Positions 44,930 to 56,895 of a stretch of 64,000 nucleotides of DNA are shown here, piece by piece. The notes under the pieces were generated by a model that did not search any database, was not told where the DNA came from, and saw only the letters and a program-made list of their open reading frames with translations. The position numbers and the translations under genes were made by a program. This DNA comes from Trema orientale (taxonomy: Eukaryota > Streptophyta > Magnoliopsida > Rosales > Cannabaceae), in contig JXTC01000013.1 of assembly GCA_002914845.1 (NCBI GenBank), positions 124,001 through 188,000 on the forward strand, read 5' to 3'. Numbering within the stretch: the stretch's first letter is position 1; each line of letters begins with the position of its first letter.

Positions 44930-46315
44930 TTATTTCAGATTACAATCAATGACGGCATGATACTTTGTCAACCAATCCATACCCAATATTACATCAAAGT
45001 CTTGTATATTTAGCACTACAAAATCAGCATACAAACTTCTCCCATCAATCAAAATCTGGCATGCCCTTAGAATCTGATTTGAAATGATATCATCCCACGA
45101 TGGAATGGTTACACTATAATTCACTTCTAAGCACTCAGGTGTTGTACCCAATTTTCTCACAAACGCATTGGATGCAAATGAATGTGTTGCGCCGGAATCT
45201 ATCAATGCATTTGCAAGAATATGAGAAATTAAAATCTTACCTTCTACAACTGATGGATCATATGCTGCTTGTTCTACACTCATAGTGTACACTCGTCCCT
45301 GAACTTTCTTTTGATCTCCTTGTTGAATCATGGGACAATCTTTAGAATAGTGACCTATCTTGTGACACTTGAAATACTGATTGGTACCCTTGAAACACTC
45401 TCTAGCATGAAATTTTTCACACTTGGTACAAGTGGGCTTAGTCGAGGTAGCCCCTTGTTCTATTTTTGGTCGCTTCGCATTTCCTAGTTTCTGTTCACTT
45501 TTCTTCTGATCTCCCTGTCTCCACTGTCCCCTTTTTGCCATAAAAACGGCTTTCTTCTCATTCAATATCTTAAGCTGAGCTTGTTCTGCTTTGAGAGCCA
45601 TGTCTATCACCTCACTAAATTCTGTGACTCGTGTCACAATTACATCCCTAGAAATGTCTTCTCTCAAGTCCCTCAGGAAATACTCAACTTTCTCTTTGTT
45701 ATCATTTCTAATCCATGGGACAAACCGCGACAATTCCTCATATTTTCTGATGTATTCCCCAACAGATTTATTTCCTTGGCGAAACTGAAGGAACTCCTCA
45801 ATCTTCTCTGCCTTTGCAGTGTCATTGAAGTATTTATGATAGAACAACTCTTTAAATATATCCCACGTCAGATTTTGGGCAGCTGAAGTTACTCTAATAG
45901 TCTCCCACCAGTTACGAGCTCCCATTTTCAGCATATAAATAGCACAAGACACTCTGTCCTCATCACTGAGCCTCATATACTCAAAGATAACCTCCAAGGA
46001 TTTTATCCATTCCTCTGCTATATATGGATCAGCTCCACCCACAAAATATATAGGATGTTGTTTCCTAAATCTCTCATAGATTGGCTCAGAATTTTCTTGT
46101 CTTGGAGCAATCACTGAAGGTTGTGGTTGGTTTTGATTTCTCTCAAACATGAGCCTCATCTGTTCCATCTGTTCATTATGCATCCTTGCTTGCTCTCTAA
46201 TTAAATTTGTCAAATTTTCGACCACATGACCCAAATCTTGCTCTAATCGGGGTCTCTGTACCTCTTGAGGTCTTTCTTCTTCAGGTTGAGTTCTAGCCTT
46301 TCTTTTTAGAGCCAT
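44930..46315 (-). CDS. Element K gag-protease, open for 461 codons
   Basis: This is the longest open frame in the window. It has an N-terminal Glu/Gln-rich region, then a capsid domain with YMLKMGARNWWETIR, LTWDIFKELFYHKYF and RQGNKSVGEYIRKYEELSRF. Zinc knuckles follow: one C-x2-C-x3-H type and one degenerate (Y-F-K-C-H-K-I-G-H-Y-S-K-D-C), where the first Cys is Phe or Tyr. The protease has ALIDSGATHSFAS and VILGMDWLTKYHAV. The start at 46315 (MALKRKAR) is the first ATG after the leader. A stop at 44930 separates it from RT in the same frame. Confidence 0.88.
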   Translation of the reverse strand: MALKRKARTQPEEERPQEVQRPRLEQDLGHVVENLTNLIREQARMHNEQMEQMRLMFERNQNQPQPSVIAPRQENSEPIYERFRKQHPIYFVGGADPYIAEEWIKSLEVIFEYMRLSDEDRVSCAIYMLKMGARNWWETIRVTSAAQNLTWDIFKELFYHKYFNDTAKAEKIEEFLQFRQGNKSVGEYIRKYEELSRFVPWIRNDNKEKVEYFLRDLREDISRDVIVTRVTEFSEVIDMALKAEQAQLKILNEKKAVFMAKRGQWRQGDQKKSEQKLGNAKRPKIEQGATSTKPTCTKCEKFHARECFKGTNQYFKCHKIGHYSKDCPMIQQGDQKKVQGRVYTMSVEQAAYDPSVVEGKILISHILANALIDSGATHSFASNAFVRKLGTTPECLEVNYSVTIPSWDDIISNQILRACQILIDGRSLYADFVVLNIQDFDVILGMDWLTKYHAVIDCNLK

Positions 46316-46505
46316 TAATCCTGTGTAGTGCTCTTTTATAATTTATTTTATCACCAGCCAATAATAGACATATGCAACAATTATTTATGCAAAAATAAGA
46401 AATATAAACACAAAGATAAATAAACATACCAGTTGACTGAGTCGCCATTCCAATACATGTTTATATGCCTTTTTCCTGGTAGTCTACAGAAACGTTTTAA
46501 CCTCT

Positions 46506-46517
46506 GCTTTGATACTA
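46506..46517 (-). other. Mutated primer-binding site of element K
   Basis: The minus strand reads TAGTATCAAAGC; two G-to-A changes from TGGTATCAGAGC. Position next to the LTR (46522) supports the assignment. Confidence 0.8.
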
Positions 46518-46521
46518 CAAC

Positions 46522-47863
46522 TGTGACACCCCCTAGCTATACTACATAGAAATATGTCCACTAATGCGCAGAAAAGCTAAACAGTGTTATCTTACTTTCA
46601 TTAACCTTGCAAAAGCGGAAAGAAGAGGATAAATTTAAACTTTTCTATTTGGTTCTGAAAACGTTTATGATACACCTATTTTACACTGCAGTAATATATA
46701 CATTTTGTACAATACAAAACACATTGCTAATACTATTCACAACTCCCACAGGATCACTACATACACATATGTAGTAAAAATATGTACAAGGTTGGCATAT
46801 GAACAGCATTGGAGTAGAAACAGCTCAGCCAACATTATTTCTAGTTCTGATCATCTGCATCACAAGAATTAAATGAGCAATAGCCCAGTAAATGGAAATT
46901 CATGCATGCTTATGAATAATTTGTACATAAAAATTAATTAATCTTGTACCCTTAATTTCTTTAGAAAATATTAACATTTGAATCATGTTTGGGCCCCCTC
47001 CTTAGAATAGTTCCTAACTCAGTAACTTAGCAGGCATCCTCTTAATAAGTATCATTTGAGACTTACCTTGTTTTGGAGTTAACCTCAAAGGATCTCGCCT
47101 CCCTCTTGTTTGGCATACCCTGTCTTGGACTTAACCTCAAGGGATTTCACCACATTTACCTACTGGATCAGCAAGATAAGAACCATACTCCTCTTTAAAT
47201 TTAAACAATTTCTAGGGTACAAAAATCTTTATTCAAAATTTTGACCTGTAAACAACTATTTAGTTCATAAAAATATGACATGTCTCATGAAAATGATATG
47301 AACAATTCTCAAATATATATAGCTCAATGTCACATATATCACCTTCAACATATACAATTATATACATGCATTATTTTTTTTTTTTTTGAATAAAATCAAA
47401 TCCTTGAAAATAAAGTAGTGGCTAACATGTTCATAGTGGTTAAATATGCTTAATACTTGAAAACACACAAAAGCCACGTAAAATGACAAGATTTTTAATT
47501 AACACTATACATTTTAGAAGGACTTGCAATAAAATCTATCATGGTTAAAATATAAAATTGATTATCTATACTACTAAAATAATTATTCTATTTTGCTATA
47601 TAGGAAAATACAATAATTAACAAACATCCTTAAACATACAACTGAACCCCCCTTTTTTTTTTTTGGCACATCATTTTCTTCTTGGATCGAAAATCAATCG
47701 TTCACTGCACATATAAAATTATGAAATTTTGATTATCCTAAATAAGTATTTAACATTTTACCTTTGAAATTAAATACGAAGACAAAAAGAAATGAAATGC
47801 AATAATGAAAAAAAAAATGTTCATCGTTGGCAAGACACATCTGTGAGAACTTTGGGCACTACA
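46522..47863 (-). repeat. 5' LTR of element K
   Basis: 1342 bp. It matches the 3' LTR except for a missing block at a poly-T tract (47373-47387). It starts (minus) TGTAGTGCCC and ends GGGGTGTCACA. Confidence 0.9.
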
Positions 47864-48368
47864 TCATCAGCCGGAGCCAATAAAACGGGATAGAGCCAAA
47901 CATGATCCCAATAGGTTCTGCCGATATTATAATGATATTGGATACGACACCAATAACTGCTATGCCCTGAATGATAAGATCGAAAGATTAATTAGAGAAT
48001 GGCGGCTGTGGCAGTATACCAGGCAGAACAATGAGAGGAGAGAAGAAAACCAACAATGACCTCCCGAGATTCAATATGAAATATGAACCATCTTCGGAGG
48101 ACCACATGTAGGGGGAAATTCGAGGAAGGCACAGGAAACTCGACAGCAGCTATTGACTAATGTAATGCACCTCGAGCAGCGACCATAGAAGCTTTAGCGG
48201 GTACCTAACATAGACATTACCTTCACAGAACAGGATGCAAGGGAGGTCCATTACCCACATAACGATGCACTTGTCATTAAGATCAACTGTGGGAGCACGC
48301 AACTGTGGCGAGTATTAGTCGATAATGGGAGTACTGTCAACATCTTATACTATAATGCCTTCAAAAAG
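47864..48368 (+). pseudogene. Element J gag C-terminus and zinc-like motif
   Basis: Reads RFCRYYNDIGYDTNNCYALNDKIERLIREWRL, the C-x-H-type region (Cys, then Y or H, then C) that ends Tat gags. A His of the usual motif is replaced by Tyr. A linker with several stops follows, then the frame enters the protease. The part from about 48190 (NIDITFTEQDA, NDALVIKI) belongs to the pre-protease linker. Confidence 0.7.
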
Positions 48369-48725
48369 ATGGGGTTGAGTGACAGCGATTTAAAACCAAC
48401 TGTGACTCCACTCTATGGATTCACTGGTAAAAGCATAATGTCGACGGGCATGATCAAATTGATGGTAAATGTTGGAACCTATCCTAGAGTTTCAATGACT
48501 CAATTTTTAGTAGTAGATTGCCTCTCCGCATTCAATGCCGTACTAGGAAGACCAACCTTGAGGGAACTTCGAGCTACCACTTCGATTTATCATCTTACTA
48601 TGAAGTTCCCAACTCAACATGAAGTAGGTGAAGTACGAGGCAACCAATACGATGCGAGATCTTGTTATAACAATTCTCTGAAGCTCGCAACGAGAGATAT
48701 AACACCTCGCACAATGATGGTCTAG
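48369..48725 (+). pseudogene. Element J aspartic protease
   Basis: The active site VLVDNGSTVNILY lies just upstream in the same frame (Asp codon at 48321). The 118-aa open part then shows LYGFTGKSI, VDCLSAFNAVLGRPTLRELRA, the retropepsin second-loop G-R-P motif. DNGS instead of DTG is normal for Tat. The stop at 48723 separates it from RT. Confidence 0.8.
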
Positions 48726-50121
48726 CTACAGAAAGAATCGTCAAGTGAAACGTCAATCGAAGACCTCGACCCACAAGAAATTAACGGAGAGGTCAAGACT
48801 GGGCCCATTGAAGACTTGAAAGATTTGTCAATCGATGAGTCTCTAAAGGTGTAAAGAATCGGAGTGAAGCTTCAAGAACCTGCACGAGCTGCACTAGTCA
48901 CATTCCTTAAAACAAACTTGGATGTCTTCGCATGGCAACATTCAAATATGGTGGGGATTGATCCGAATGTTATGTGCCATTGCCTCAATATTGATACTTC
49001 AAAGAAGCCCGTACTATAGAAGAGAAAGGCAATGGATCTAGAATGCTACATTGCACTAAAAGAGGAGATTGAGAAGTTGCTTGAAATAGGATTCATCAGG
49101 GAATCCTTTTACCCGAACTGGCTTGCAAATCCAGTTTTGGTGAAGAAACCTAATGGAGAGTGGAGAACACGTATTGACTTTACAGATCTCAACAAAGCAT
49201 ATCCGAAGGATAGCTTTCCACTTCCAAGGATTGACCAGCTTATAGATACGACGTCTGGACATTAATTACTAAGTTTTATGGATACGTATTCTGGATACAA
49301 CCAAATTCCCATGTTCGAGCTAGATGAAAAGCATACCTCGTTCATTACTGATCAAGGATTATATTGTTATAAGAAGATGCCATTCGGACTCATTAACGCA
49401 GGAGCAACTTATCAACATCCTGTCAATATGATATTTGCAAAACAAATTGGCAAGACAATAGAGATATATGTTGATGATATGTTAGTGAAGTCGAAGAGAG
49501 CTAAAGATCACATCAAGCACCTTGATTAGATGTTCAAAATTCTTTGAAAGTATCAGATGAAGCTGAACCCCTAGAAATGTGCATCCGGTAGGATCTGGGA
49601 AGTTTCTGGGTTTCATGGTCAATCAGCGAGGTATCGAAGCTAACCCTCAAAAGATCCAAGTGCTAATTGACATGTAATCACCTCGCAAATCCAAAGACGT
49701 GCACGGGAAGAATGGCTGCACTAAGCCAATTTGTAACAAAGTCAACCGACAGATGCCAACCATTCTTCGAGATGTTGAAGGGTTCGAAGAAGTTTGAGTG
49801 GACCGAAAAATGCGAGCAGGTGTTCCAAGAGTTAAAGAAACACTTAGGTTCTCCTCCACTCTTGTCGAAGCCAAAGCTGGGAGAGAAACTGTATCTGTAC
49901 CTCGCTGTTTCTAAATATGCGACGAGTGCTGCATTAATTCAAAAAGAAGAAACTATACGGTGACCTGTGTATATGTAAGCAAAAGACTACCCGATGCCGA
50001 AACGAGATATCAAGAGATGGAGAAATTGGCATTAGCACTTGTTATCACGTCTAGGAAGCTTCGACCATATTTTCATGTACACTCCATCGAGATTTTCACA
50101 AACTTTCCATTGAAATAGGTT
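48726..50121 (+). pseudogene. Element J reverse transcriptase and RNase H
   Basis: LDVFAW near 48920; 49032-49265 with EKLLEIGFIRE, RIDFTDLNKAYPKDSFPLPRID; 49278-49529 with MDTYSGYNQIPM, KMPFGLINAGATYQ and the YVDD active site (49467). Frameshifts follow near 49590 and 49960. 49667-49963 is the connection and the start of the RNase H ([18 protein letters not shown]). RNase H motifs ETRYQEMEKLALALV are readable near 50000. It is decayed. Confidence 0.83.
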
Positions 50122-50480
50122 TTGCAAAAGCCTAAAGCGTCTAGACAATTACTTAAGTGGGCGGTCGAGTTGAGTCAATTCGACATTAATTTTCGACCTC
50201 GAACTATGATCAAGGGTCAAGCTCTCACAGATTTTATTGTAAAGTTCACTTATGACGTAGTAATTGAGAGACCTACCATAGATTTAACTGAACTGTGGAA
50301 GTTCTATGTTGATGGATCATCAAATGAGAATGGAGCTGGTGCAGATTTGATGTTAATCAGCCCGGAAGGGCATAATATCCACTGCGCACTCTGCTTTGGA
50401 TTTCTAGCATCAAATAATGAAGCAGAATACAAAGCATTGATTACTGGACTCAAGCTTGCACAAGAAATGAAGGTTGAAAT
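50122..50480 (+). pseudogene. Element J linker and first half of the second RNase H
   Basis: LLKWAVELSQFDINFRPRTMIKGQALTDFI ends the first RNase H. LWKFYVDGSSNENGAGADLML is the start of the archaeal-type RNase H (first catalytic Asp in YVDGSS), and NNEAEYKALITGL gives the conserved Glu. The frame is cut in KVE-I by element I's insertion and resumes at 60057. Confidence 0.85.
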
Positions 50481-53400
50481 TGTGACATCCAGCTCCTCAC
50501 ATAATTAAGAAAGCCAGTAATAAACATGCTCTAATTGCATATTAGGCATCTAGAAGTCATTAATACCAGTTTCATAGTAACATGCTCATTTATTATGTTA
50601 TGTGCATTCACATACATGTTATTATACTAATGATTGCTGAAGTGTTCCGATGCAGTGTAAAGGCTCAATACCCTCAGAAAGAGAGAGCTTGGTGTGCTAA
50701 AAGAACAAAAAATATAATTATGAAAGTAATACTATGTGCACATGCATTAAGATCATGCTTGTTGATAACTTGGTCAAATAGTAGTTTTTCAGTAAAATAC
50801 AATTTTCACGCACTTCGGAGCCAAATTCACTGTGTGTTTAACACATCAAATAGGCTTAATTTAATGTCTAGGACTCATTTATAGCATTTTATTTGTCGGC
50901 TCCAGGTAAGCACGAGGTGGCATTCTGGACACTAATTTGTATTTAGTTACACTAAGCTCGCTTAGATTAAGCTTAATCGCGTAATGTCGTTTTTGTGCAT
51001 TCTAATAATTAAGTGCTAATACTATGTTTGCCATGTTAATTGGAGTGTAAATGACATATTTTTATATTTAATAATTGGTTATGGGGATAGGATCCACCAA
51101 ATTACAATAAGATTGGCCATATAGGATCATAAGTCAAAGTATGACTAGTTTTCACTTCCTAAGCTAGGATTCACTAACTTTGGCGACACTTGGGTGTATA
51201 GGAGTGACCGGCAACGTGGTGACTATGTTAAGAATGTTTTAGAGCTGGACACATGTAAAGCAATGAGCAAAATACCTGCCATTTCTTAGCCATTAAGTAT
51301 CACTTTTTGACCAAATCTGGTCATTTGCTTCTCCTTTCTCTCCAGCCATGACCTGAGCCTCTCCAATATCTTCCTACACTTCTCTCAACTCCTATTATCC
51401 ATATTCAAGAGTTTTCAAGTGGTAGAACACAAATTGGAGCTCTAGAAAGCAAGATATACCAAAACTAGTCAAGGTAGCTCTACTAAGTTCTTCTTTCTAG
51501 GTCTTGTCCTTGAATTTCAATTATCTACTTATTCCCACTTAAATATTGGTTTTATCAGGTCCTCTTAAGTTTAAAAAATCCATTTCTAAGCCTTGGGAAT
51601 CAGTTTGGTGGAGATAGAAGGCAATAAATCTACCAAAGACTCAAACTAGTCAAGGTGAGGTTTGTGTAGGATTTTGAATTTGTAGTTAATTTTTTTTGTT
51701 TCAGCTCTTAAACCAAAGCTATTATCTGATGAATGATGGTTCTAGGAACCCTTATATATTGCTGAAAATATAAAATTTAAGTGGAGGATTAAAGTTAGAC
51801 CTAATGCCCCAAAGTTTACTATTTATGGAGTTAGGTATTTTTATGTGTAGTAGATTAAGTTTTCTATATTTGTAACCTGATTTCTTAAGCTTGGAGTGTA
51901 TATTTTATTGATCCTATTATTTATTACACTCATCTGGTGGCTGCTTGTGATGACACACAAGTGTAAAAGTGGTTTTAAACTTGTTTAAGCCGAAAAAGAG
52001 TTCAAGTTCACTTAGATTGTTCTAAGTGATCCTCTTGATGTGTATAGGTGGGAATTGGATTGTTAATTGTTATTGCAGGTTTAAAACCATGATTTTAATC
52101 ATGTGGGAATGCCCTAAAAATAGGAGAGATACTGTGTAAATGTTTTTAAAATGAAATGGCACCATTTAAGAGCAAATGGACTAGTTTTACAAAATTATGT
52201 GCCATTTTGGATCATTTTGTGCTAATGAACTAGCATTCATATTTTAATACCTTTGAACAGTTTTTCAATGCTAGTTATTGATTGTCAAGTGCCTTAAGTG
52301 ATTTATATGCTTCTGAGTCATTTTAAGATCAAGTTCTTAATTTGGTAAAAAATTTTGATTTCGGTATTATACTAGTATCTTGATGCATTCTTTTGGCGAA
52401 ATGTGCATTTTGAATAACAGTAAATTATGACAGGTGAGTAGCACACCAATCTCTAGAGGATATTGACCCTTTTCACAATTCATTTCTATTCAGGATACGA
52501 GATAAGTAAAGTACTCAACTGCAACACAAGAATTACGTGCTATATAAGTATCTATTATGTTTCCATATTTTGCATTTATTCTGGTTATGAATATGACCAT
52601 TGGTATTTCAATTTCAGCAAATGTATGCTTGGTAATTTTTGTGTGGTATTATTATGTACACCATATAACTATGCATGTTTTATGAGAAAGTTTAAGAAGG
52701 GTAATATGATTTATGAAATGCCTTAGCATTATTATGTAAAACTATTTTATCATAGAGAAGTTAAGACCAGGTAACTTTCAGAAGGTTTTGTGTCACTATT
52801 ACAGGGAAGCGGGATAAATATTTACAGTTTCAGAGTGGCAGCCCCAGGAGAGGGGCAAGTTTGACGGGATTAGTCAGAAAGTGTGTCATAGCATTCCTCC
52901 TCCAAGGTATATAATAGATTATACTACAGTCTCAGACCACCTTATCTCTTGAGCTCGACGGGGTAACAATGGAATAAGGTTAGTAATGAGCCCCACTGTG
53001 GTAAGAGCCGGCGAGAGGAGAGCTCATGGGATATCATTAATTCAGGCAGCCTTGCAGGCATAGTACTGAACCGGACAGTGGGCACAAGATAGGGAAAGGT
53101 CTAAAGGAAATTGTTTGTACTGAAACATTTAAGCAAGCACGTTCATACATTTAATTCATGTCATTGAGCAACATGTCATCTATTACTTTACTTATTGAGC
53201 TATAGCTCATTATAGTCTTGTGTTGCAGGTAATGATTGAGATGACAATATGAGCTTGTGAGCTGGAGTAGAGGCCCGACCTTGGTATTGTACATATGGAT
53301 ATTTTGACCACATGTGGAGGCCTAGTTTGTGTTTTATTTTTTTGGGATGTTTTACAGTCTCTCAATGAAGTTGTTTTTAGTTCATTTCTTTTGGAACCTA

Positions 53401-53613
53401 TTACTACCTTTCGTTTTGTAATATATGCACATACTGATCTAAGCTATGTTTATAAATAAAGTTATCTATCCACAGAGCTTTAAAGAAAATAAAAAGTTCA
53501 AATTTGCCCATATTTTTAGAACAATAATTATAGGATTATTTTCCAAAAGTAACGCCTTGTAAATAGAAAGCTAATAAATTTCCTACTAGTAATATGAACA
53601 TGAGGGCGTTACA
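50481..53613 (+). repeat. 5' LTR of element I
   Basis: TGTGACATCC to GGCGTTACA, 3133 bp. About the first 45 bases and the last 1.1 kb (from about 52500) match B's LTR. The 2-kb middle matches solo LTRs F and G (for example TGCAGTGTAAAGGCTCA at 50653). The palindrome GAGCTATAGCTC is at 53197. No coding content is supported. Confidence 0.92.
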
Positions 53614-53616
53614 AGT

Positions 53617-53628
53617 TGGTATCAGAGC
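53617..53628 (+). other. Primer-binding site of element I (initiator tRNA-Met)
   Basis: TGGTATCAGAGC three bases after the LTR, intact. Confidence 0.93.
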
Positions 53629-53754
53629 AGAGGTTTAAATCGTTTCTGTAGACCGTCCATATGTACATGTCGAGGAAGGGAATCACTCAGCTCACAAGTA
53701 AGTATTTATATGTATTAGTTTATATTTGTTGCATTTTTCATGTATATAATTGAC

Positions 53755-55420
53755 TTTCTAAGTATAATGCTACTATTGACTGTGGAAAGAAAAGAGTGAT
53801 ATTCCAACCTTCTGAAGAAGATCAGTTTGTTTCCATTGGCACTCCATCAAAAATTAGTCTACCTATCATTTCTGCTTTGAAGGCGAAGAAATTGTTGGAC
53901 AATGGTTGCTCAGGGAATTTAGCTAATGTAATAGATACGTCTATGGAACAACAATTGAGAACAGAAGATGTACTGATAGTTAGGGATTTCTTAGAAGTGT
54001 TTCCAGATGAATTACCAGGGTTACTACCAGACAGAGAAAGTGAGTTTGTTATTGAATTATTACCTAGCACTGCACCAATATTGAAGGCACCCTATAGAAT
54101 GGCACCTGCAGAGTTGAAAGAATTGAAGACACAATTACAGGAACTCGTAGACAGAAAGTTTATCAGACGTAGCCATTCACCATGGGGCGCTCCAGTTTTG
54201 TTTGTCAAGAAGAAAGATGGTACTATGCGGATGTGTATTGATTACAGAGAATTAAATAAAGTGACAATCGAGAATAAGTACCCACTTCCTAGGATTGATG
54301 ATCTATTTAACCAATTATAGGGTTCAGCTGTATTTTCCAAAATTGACTTAAGATCAGGATACTATCAGTTGAGGCTTAGAGGAGAAGATGTGCCAAAAAT
54401 AGCCTTTCGGACTCCTTATGGTCATTACGAATTCTTGGTAATGCCATTCGGATTGACCAACGCCCCAGCAGCCTTTATGGATCTGATGAATAGAGTGCTC
54501 AATGATTATCTGGATAAGTTTGTAATAGTGTTCGTTGATGACATCTTGGTTTATTCACAGTTTAAAACTGAACATGAGGAGCACTTGAGACTTACACTGC
54601 AGAAGTTGAAGGAGAAGCAACTTTATGCCAAGTTTAAAAAGTGTGAATTCTGGCGTGAGAAAGTTGCCTTTTTGGGTCATATAGTTTCTAGTGAAGGTAT
54701 TACAGTGGATCCAGCAAAGATAGAAGCGGTCAGTAAGTGGTCAAGACCGAATAATGCTTCTGAGATACGAAGTTTTCTAGGATTGGCAGGCTACTACAAG
54801 AGATTTGTAGAAGGATTTTCTTGGATAGCGACACCTCTCACACAACTCACCAGAAAGAGTCAGAAATTTGAATGGATAGAGGCTTATGAGAAAAGTTTTC
54901 AAGAGTTAAAACAAAGATTGATTTCAGCCCCAATACTTACTATTCCATCTGAATTAGGAAACATTATAATTTATAGCGACGCGTCAAAGAAAGGATTGGG
55001 GTGTGTGCTAATACAGAATGCTAAGGTAATAGCTTATGCCTCTAGACAATTGAAAGACTACGAGCAAAAATATCCTACTCATGACCTAGAGTTGGCAGCA
55101 GTTGTATTTACTCTCAAGATTTGGAGACATTATCTGTACGGAGAACATTGTGAAATATACACTGACCATAAGAGCCTCAAGTACTTTTTCACACAGAAGG
55201 AATTAAACATGAGACAAAGACGATGGTTAGAGTTGGTAAAAGACTATGATTGTGAGATTTTGTATCACCCAGGGAAAGGCAAATGTCGTGGCAGATGCAT
55301 TGAGTAGAAAATCGCCTAGTAGTTTATCAGTTCTAAGGAAATTATCAAAGCCACTTCAGGAGGATATATGTAGAGCACGAATTGAGATAATCACTGGTAA
55401 ATTGGCAACAATGACATTAT
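53755..55420 (+). pseudogene. Element I protease remnant, reverse transcriptase and RNase H
   Basis: It begins inside the protease (the [12 protein letters not shown] motif), without the catalytic DSG. 53796-54320 runs through [23 protein letters not shown] and [12 protein letters not shown]. 54369-55307 (312 aa) holds [13 protein letters not shown], the FVDD active site (FIDD in B), the thumb and an RNase H with [14 protein letters not shown] and [10 protein letters not shown] stop at 54318 and a single-base insertion at about 55277 break it. The ATG at 53796 is internal, not a true start. Confidence 0.9.
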
Positions 55421-56883
55421 AGTCTACATTACTAGAAAGAATTAAGCAGGATCAGCTTACAGATGAGTACTTAATTAAACAGAAGAATGATTTAGAAAGT
55501 GGAAGGATCACAGATTTTAGTATCTCGGTTAATGGAACTATGAAGTTTAAAGACAGATTATGTGTCCCAAATAGTGAAGGACTCAAAAATGAAATTCTTA
55601 CAGAAGCTCACACCACTCCATATTCATCGCATCCGGGAACTACAAAGATGTATAATGATTTAAGAATGCATTATTGATGGCCTAGAATGAAAAGGAACAT
55701 CGTAGAGTTTATAGCCAAGTGTCTCACATGTCAACAGATTAAAGCTGAACACCCAAGACCCGCTAGTCTATTACAACCACTACAGATTCCAGAATGGAAA
55801 TGGGAAGAAATTAATATGGATTTTGTAGTTGGATTACCTAGAACTTCAAAACAGCATGATGCCATTTAGATTATAGTAGATAGATACACAAAATCAGTAC
55901 ACTTCCTTCCTGTACGCATGACCTACAATATGGATTGGTTTACAGAACTGTATATTCAAGAAATTATGAGATTGCATGGAGTACCAGTTTCCATTATTTC
56001 AGATCGGGATTCGCGGTTCACTTCAAAGTTTTGGGAGAGTTTGCAGCAGGCCATGGGAACTAGATTGAAGTTTAGTACAGCTTTTCACCCTCCAACAGAT
56101 GGATAAATAGAAAGGACAATTCAGACTTTGGAAGATATGTTAAGAGCATGTGTTCTAGATTTCCAAGGATCATAGAGTAAATACCTACCATTGATTGAGT
56201 TTGCATATAATAACAGTTATTAGGCAACAATTGGTGTAACTCTGTATGAAATATTATATGGTTGAAAGTGTCGATCTCCAATTTATTGGGATGAAATGGG
56301 AGAAAAGATGTATCTTGGCCCAGAGTTAGTCAAAGAAACCACAGAGGCAATAGAAGAAATAAGAAAAAGAATGCTTGCTACACAAAGTCGACAGAAGAAG
56401 TACGCTGATCCAATGCGAAGAGATATAGAATTCAATGTAGGAGACATGGTATTTTTAAAAGTAGCACCAATGAAAGGAGTGATGAGATTTGGAAAGAAAG
56501 GAAAGTTGAGTCCTAGATTTATTGGACCTTTTGAGATCCTTGAAAGAGTTGGCAACGTAGCATATAGACTTGCTTTACCTCCATCACTGTCAAGCGTACA
56601 TAATGTCTTCCACATCTCCTTATTGAGAAAATATATTTCAGACCCCTCCCATCTGTTGAGTTATGAGCCACTAGAGCTAAATCGAGATTTGACATATGAG
56701 GAACGACCAGTACAGATACTTGATAGAACAGAGAAAGAATTGAGAAACCAGAAAATTCCACTAGTTAAAGTCTTGTGGAGGAATTTCGCAATAGAAGAAG
56801 CGACTTGGGAGAGAGAGTATGAAATGAGAATCAAGTATCAAAATTATTTGGGTAAGCAAATTTCGGGGACGAAATTTTTATAA
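55421..56883 (+). pseudogene. Element I integrase and chromodomain
   Basis: The zinc region has CLTCQQIKAEHP. The core has MDFVVGLPRTSKQ, Asp in [10 protein letters not shown], Asp in SDRDSRFTS and Glu after DG (a stop lies between, at 56104). The last part, 56296-56883 (195 aa), is open and carries GKLSPRFIGPFEILERVG, FHISLLRKYI and the EEATWERE chromodomain-like region, ending KQISGTKFL. Stops at about 55422, 55677, 55867, 56104, 56174, 56221 and 56264 all fit C-to-T changes by comparison with element B. Confidence 0.9.
56858..56877 (+). other. Hairpin next to the polypurine tract of element I
   Basis: AAATTTCG and CGAAATTT around GGGA. Here it is still inside the pol frame (codons for QISGTKF). 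Confidence 0.7.
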
Positions 56884-56895
56884 GGAGGAGGAGAT
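56880..56895 (+). other. Polypurine tract of element I
   Basis: ATAAGGAGGAGGAGAT directly before the 3' LTR start TGTGACATC. Confidence 0.85.

Larger units (their letters stand above)
40000..47863 (-). mobile_element. Element K: complete chromovirus, TSD TTATC/TCATC
   Basis: LTRs 46522-47863 (5') and 40000-41824 (3'), interior with gag-pol in a single frame. Flanks TTATC (39995-39999) and TCATC (47864-47868) are a duplication with one change. Termini are TGTAGTGCCC at 47863 (minus strand) and GGGTGTTACA at 40000. The primer-binding site has two changes from TGGTATCAGAGC. About ten stops but no frameshift were found from gag to the chromodomain. Confidence 0.92.

Noticed and set aside
50582..50884. 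100-codon ORF present in both LTRs of element I (also 56997-57299)
   Set aside because: Two copies are expected from LTR identity. It has no domain, and the related F and G LTRs do not keep the frame.
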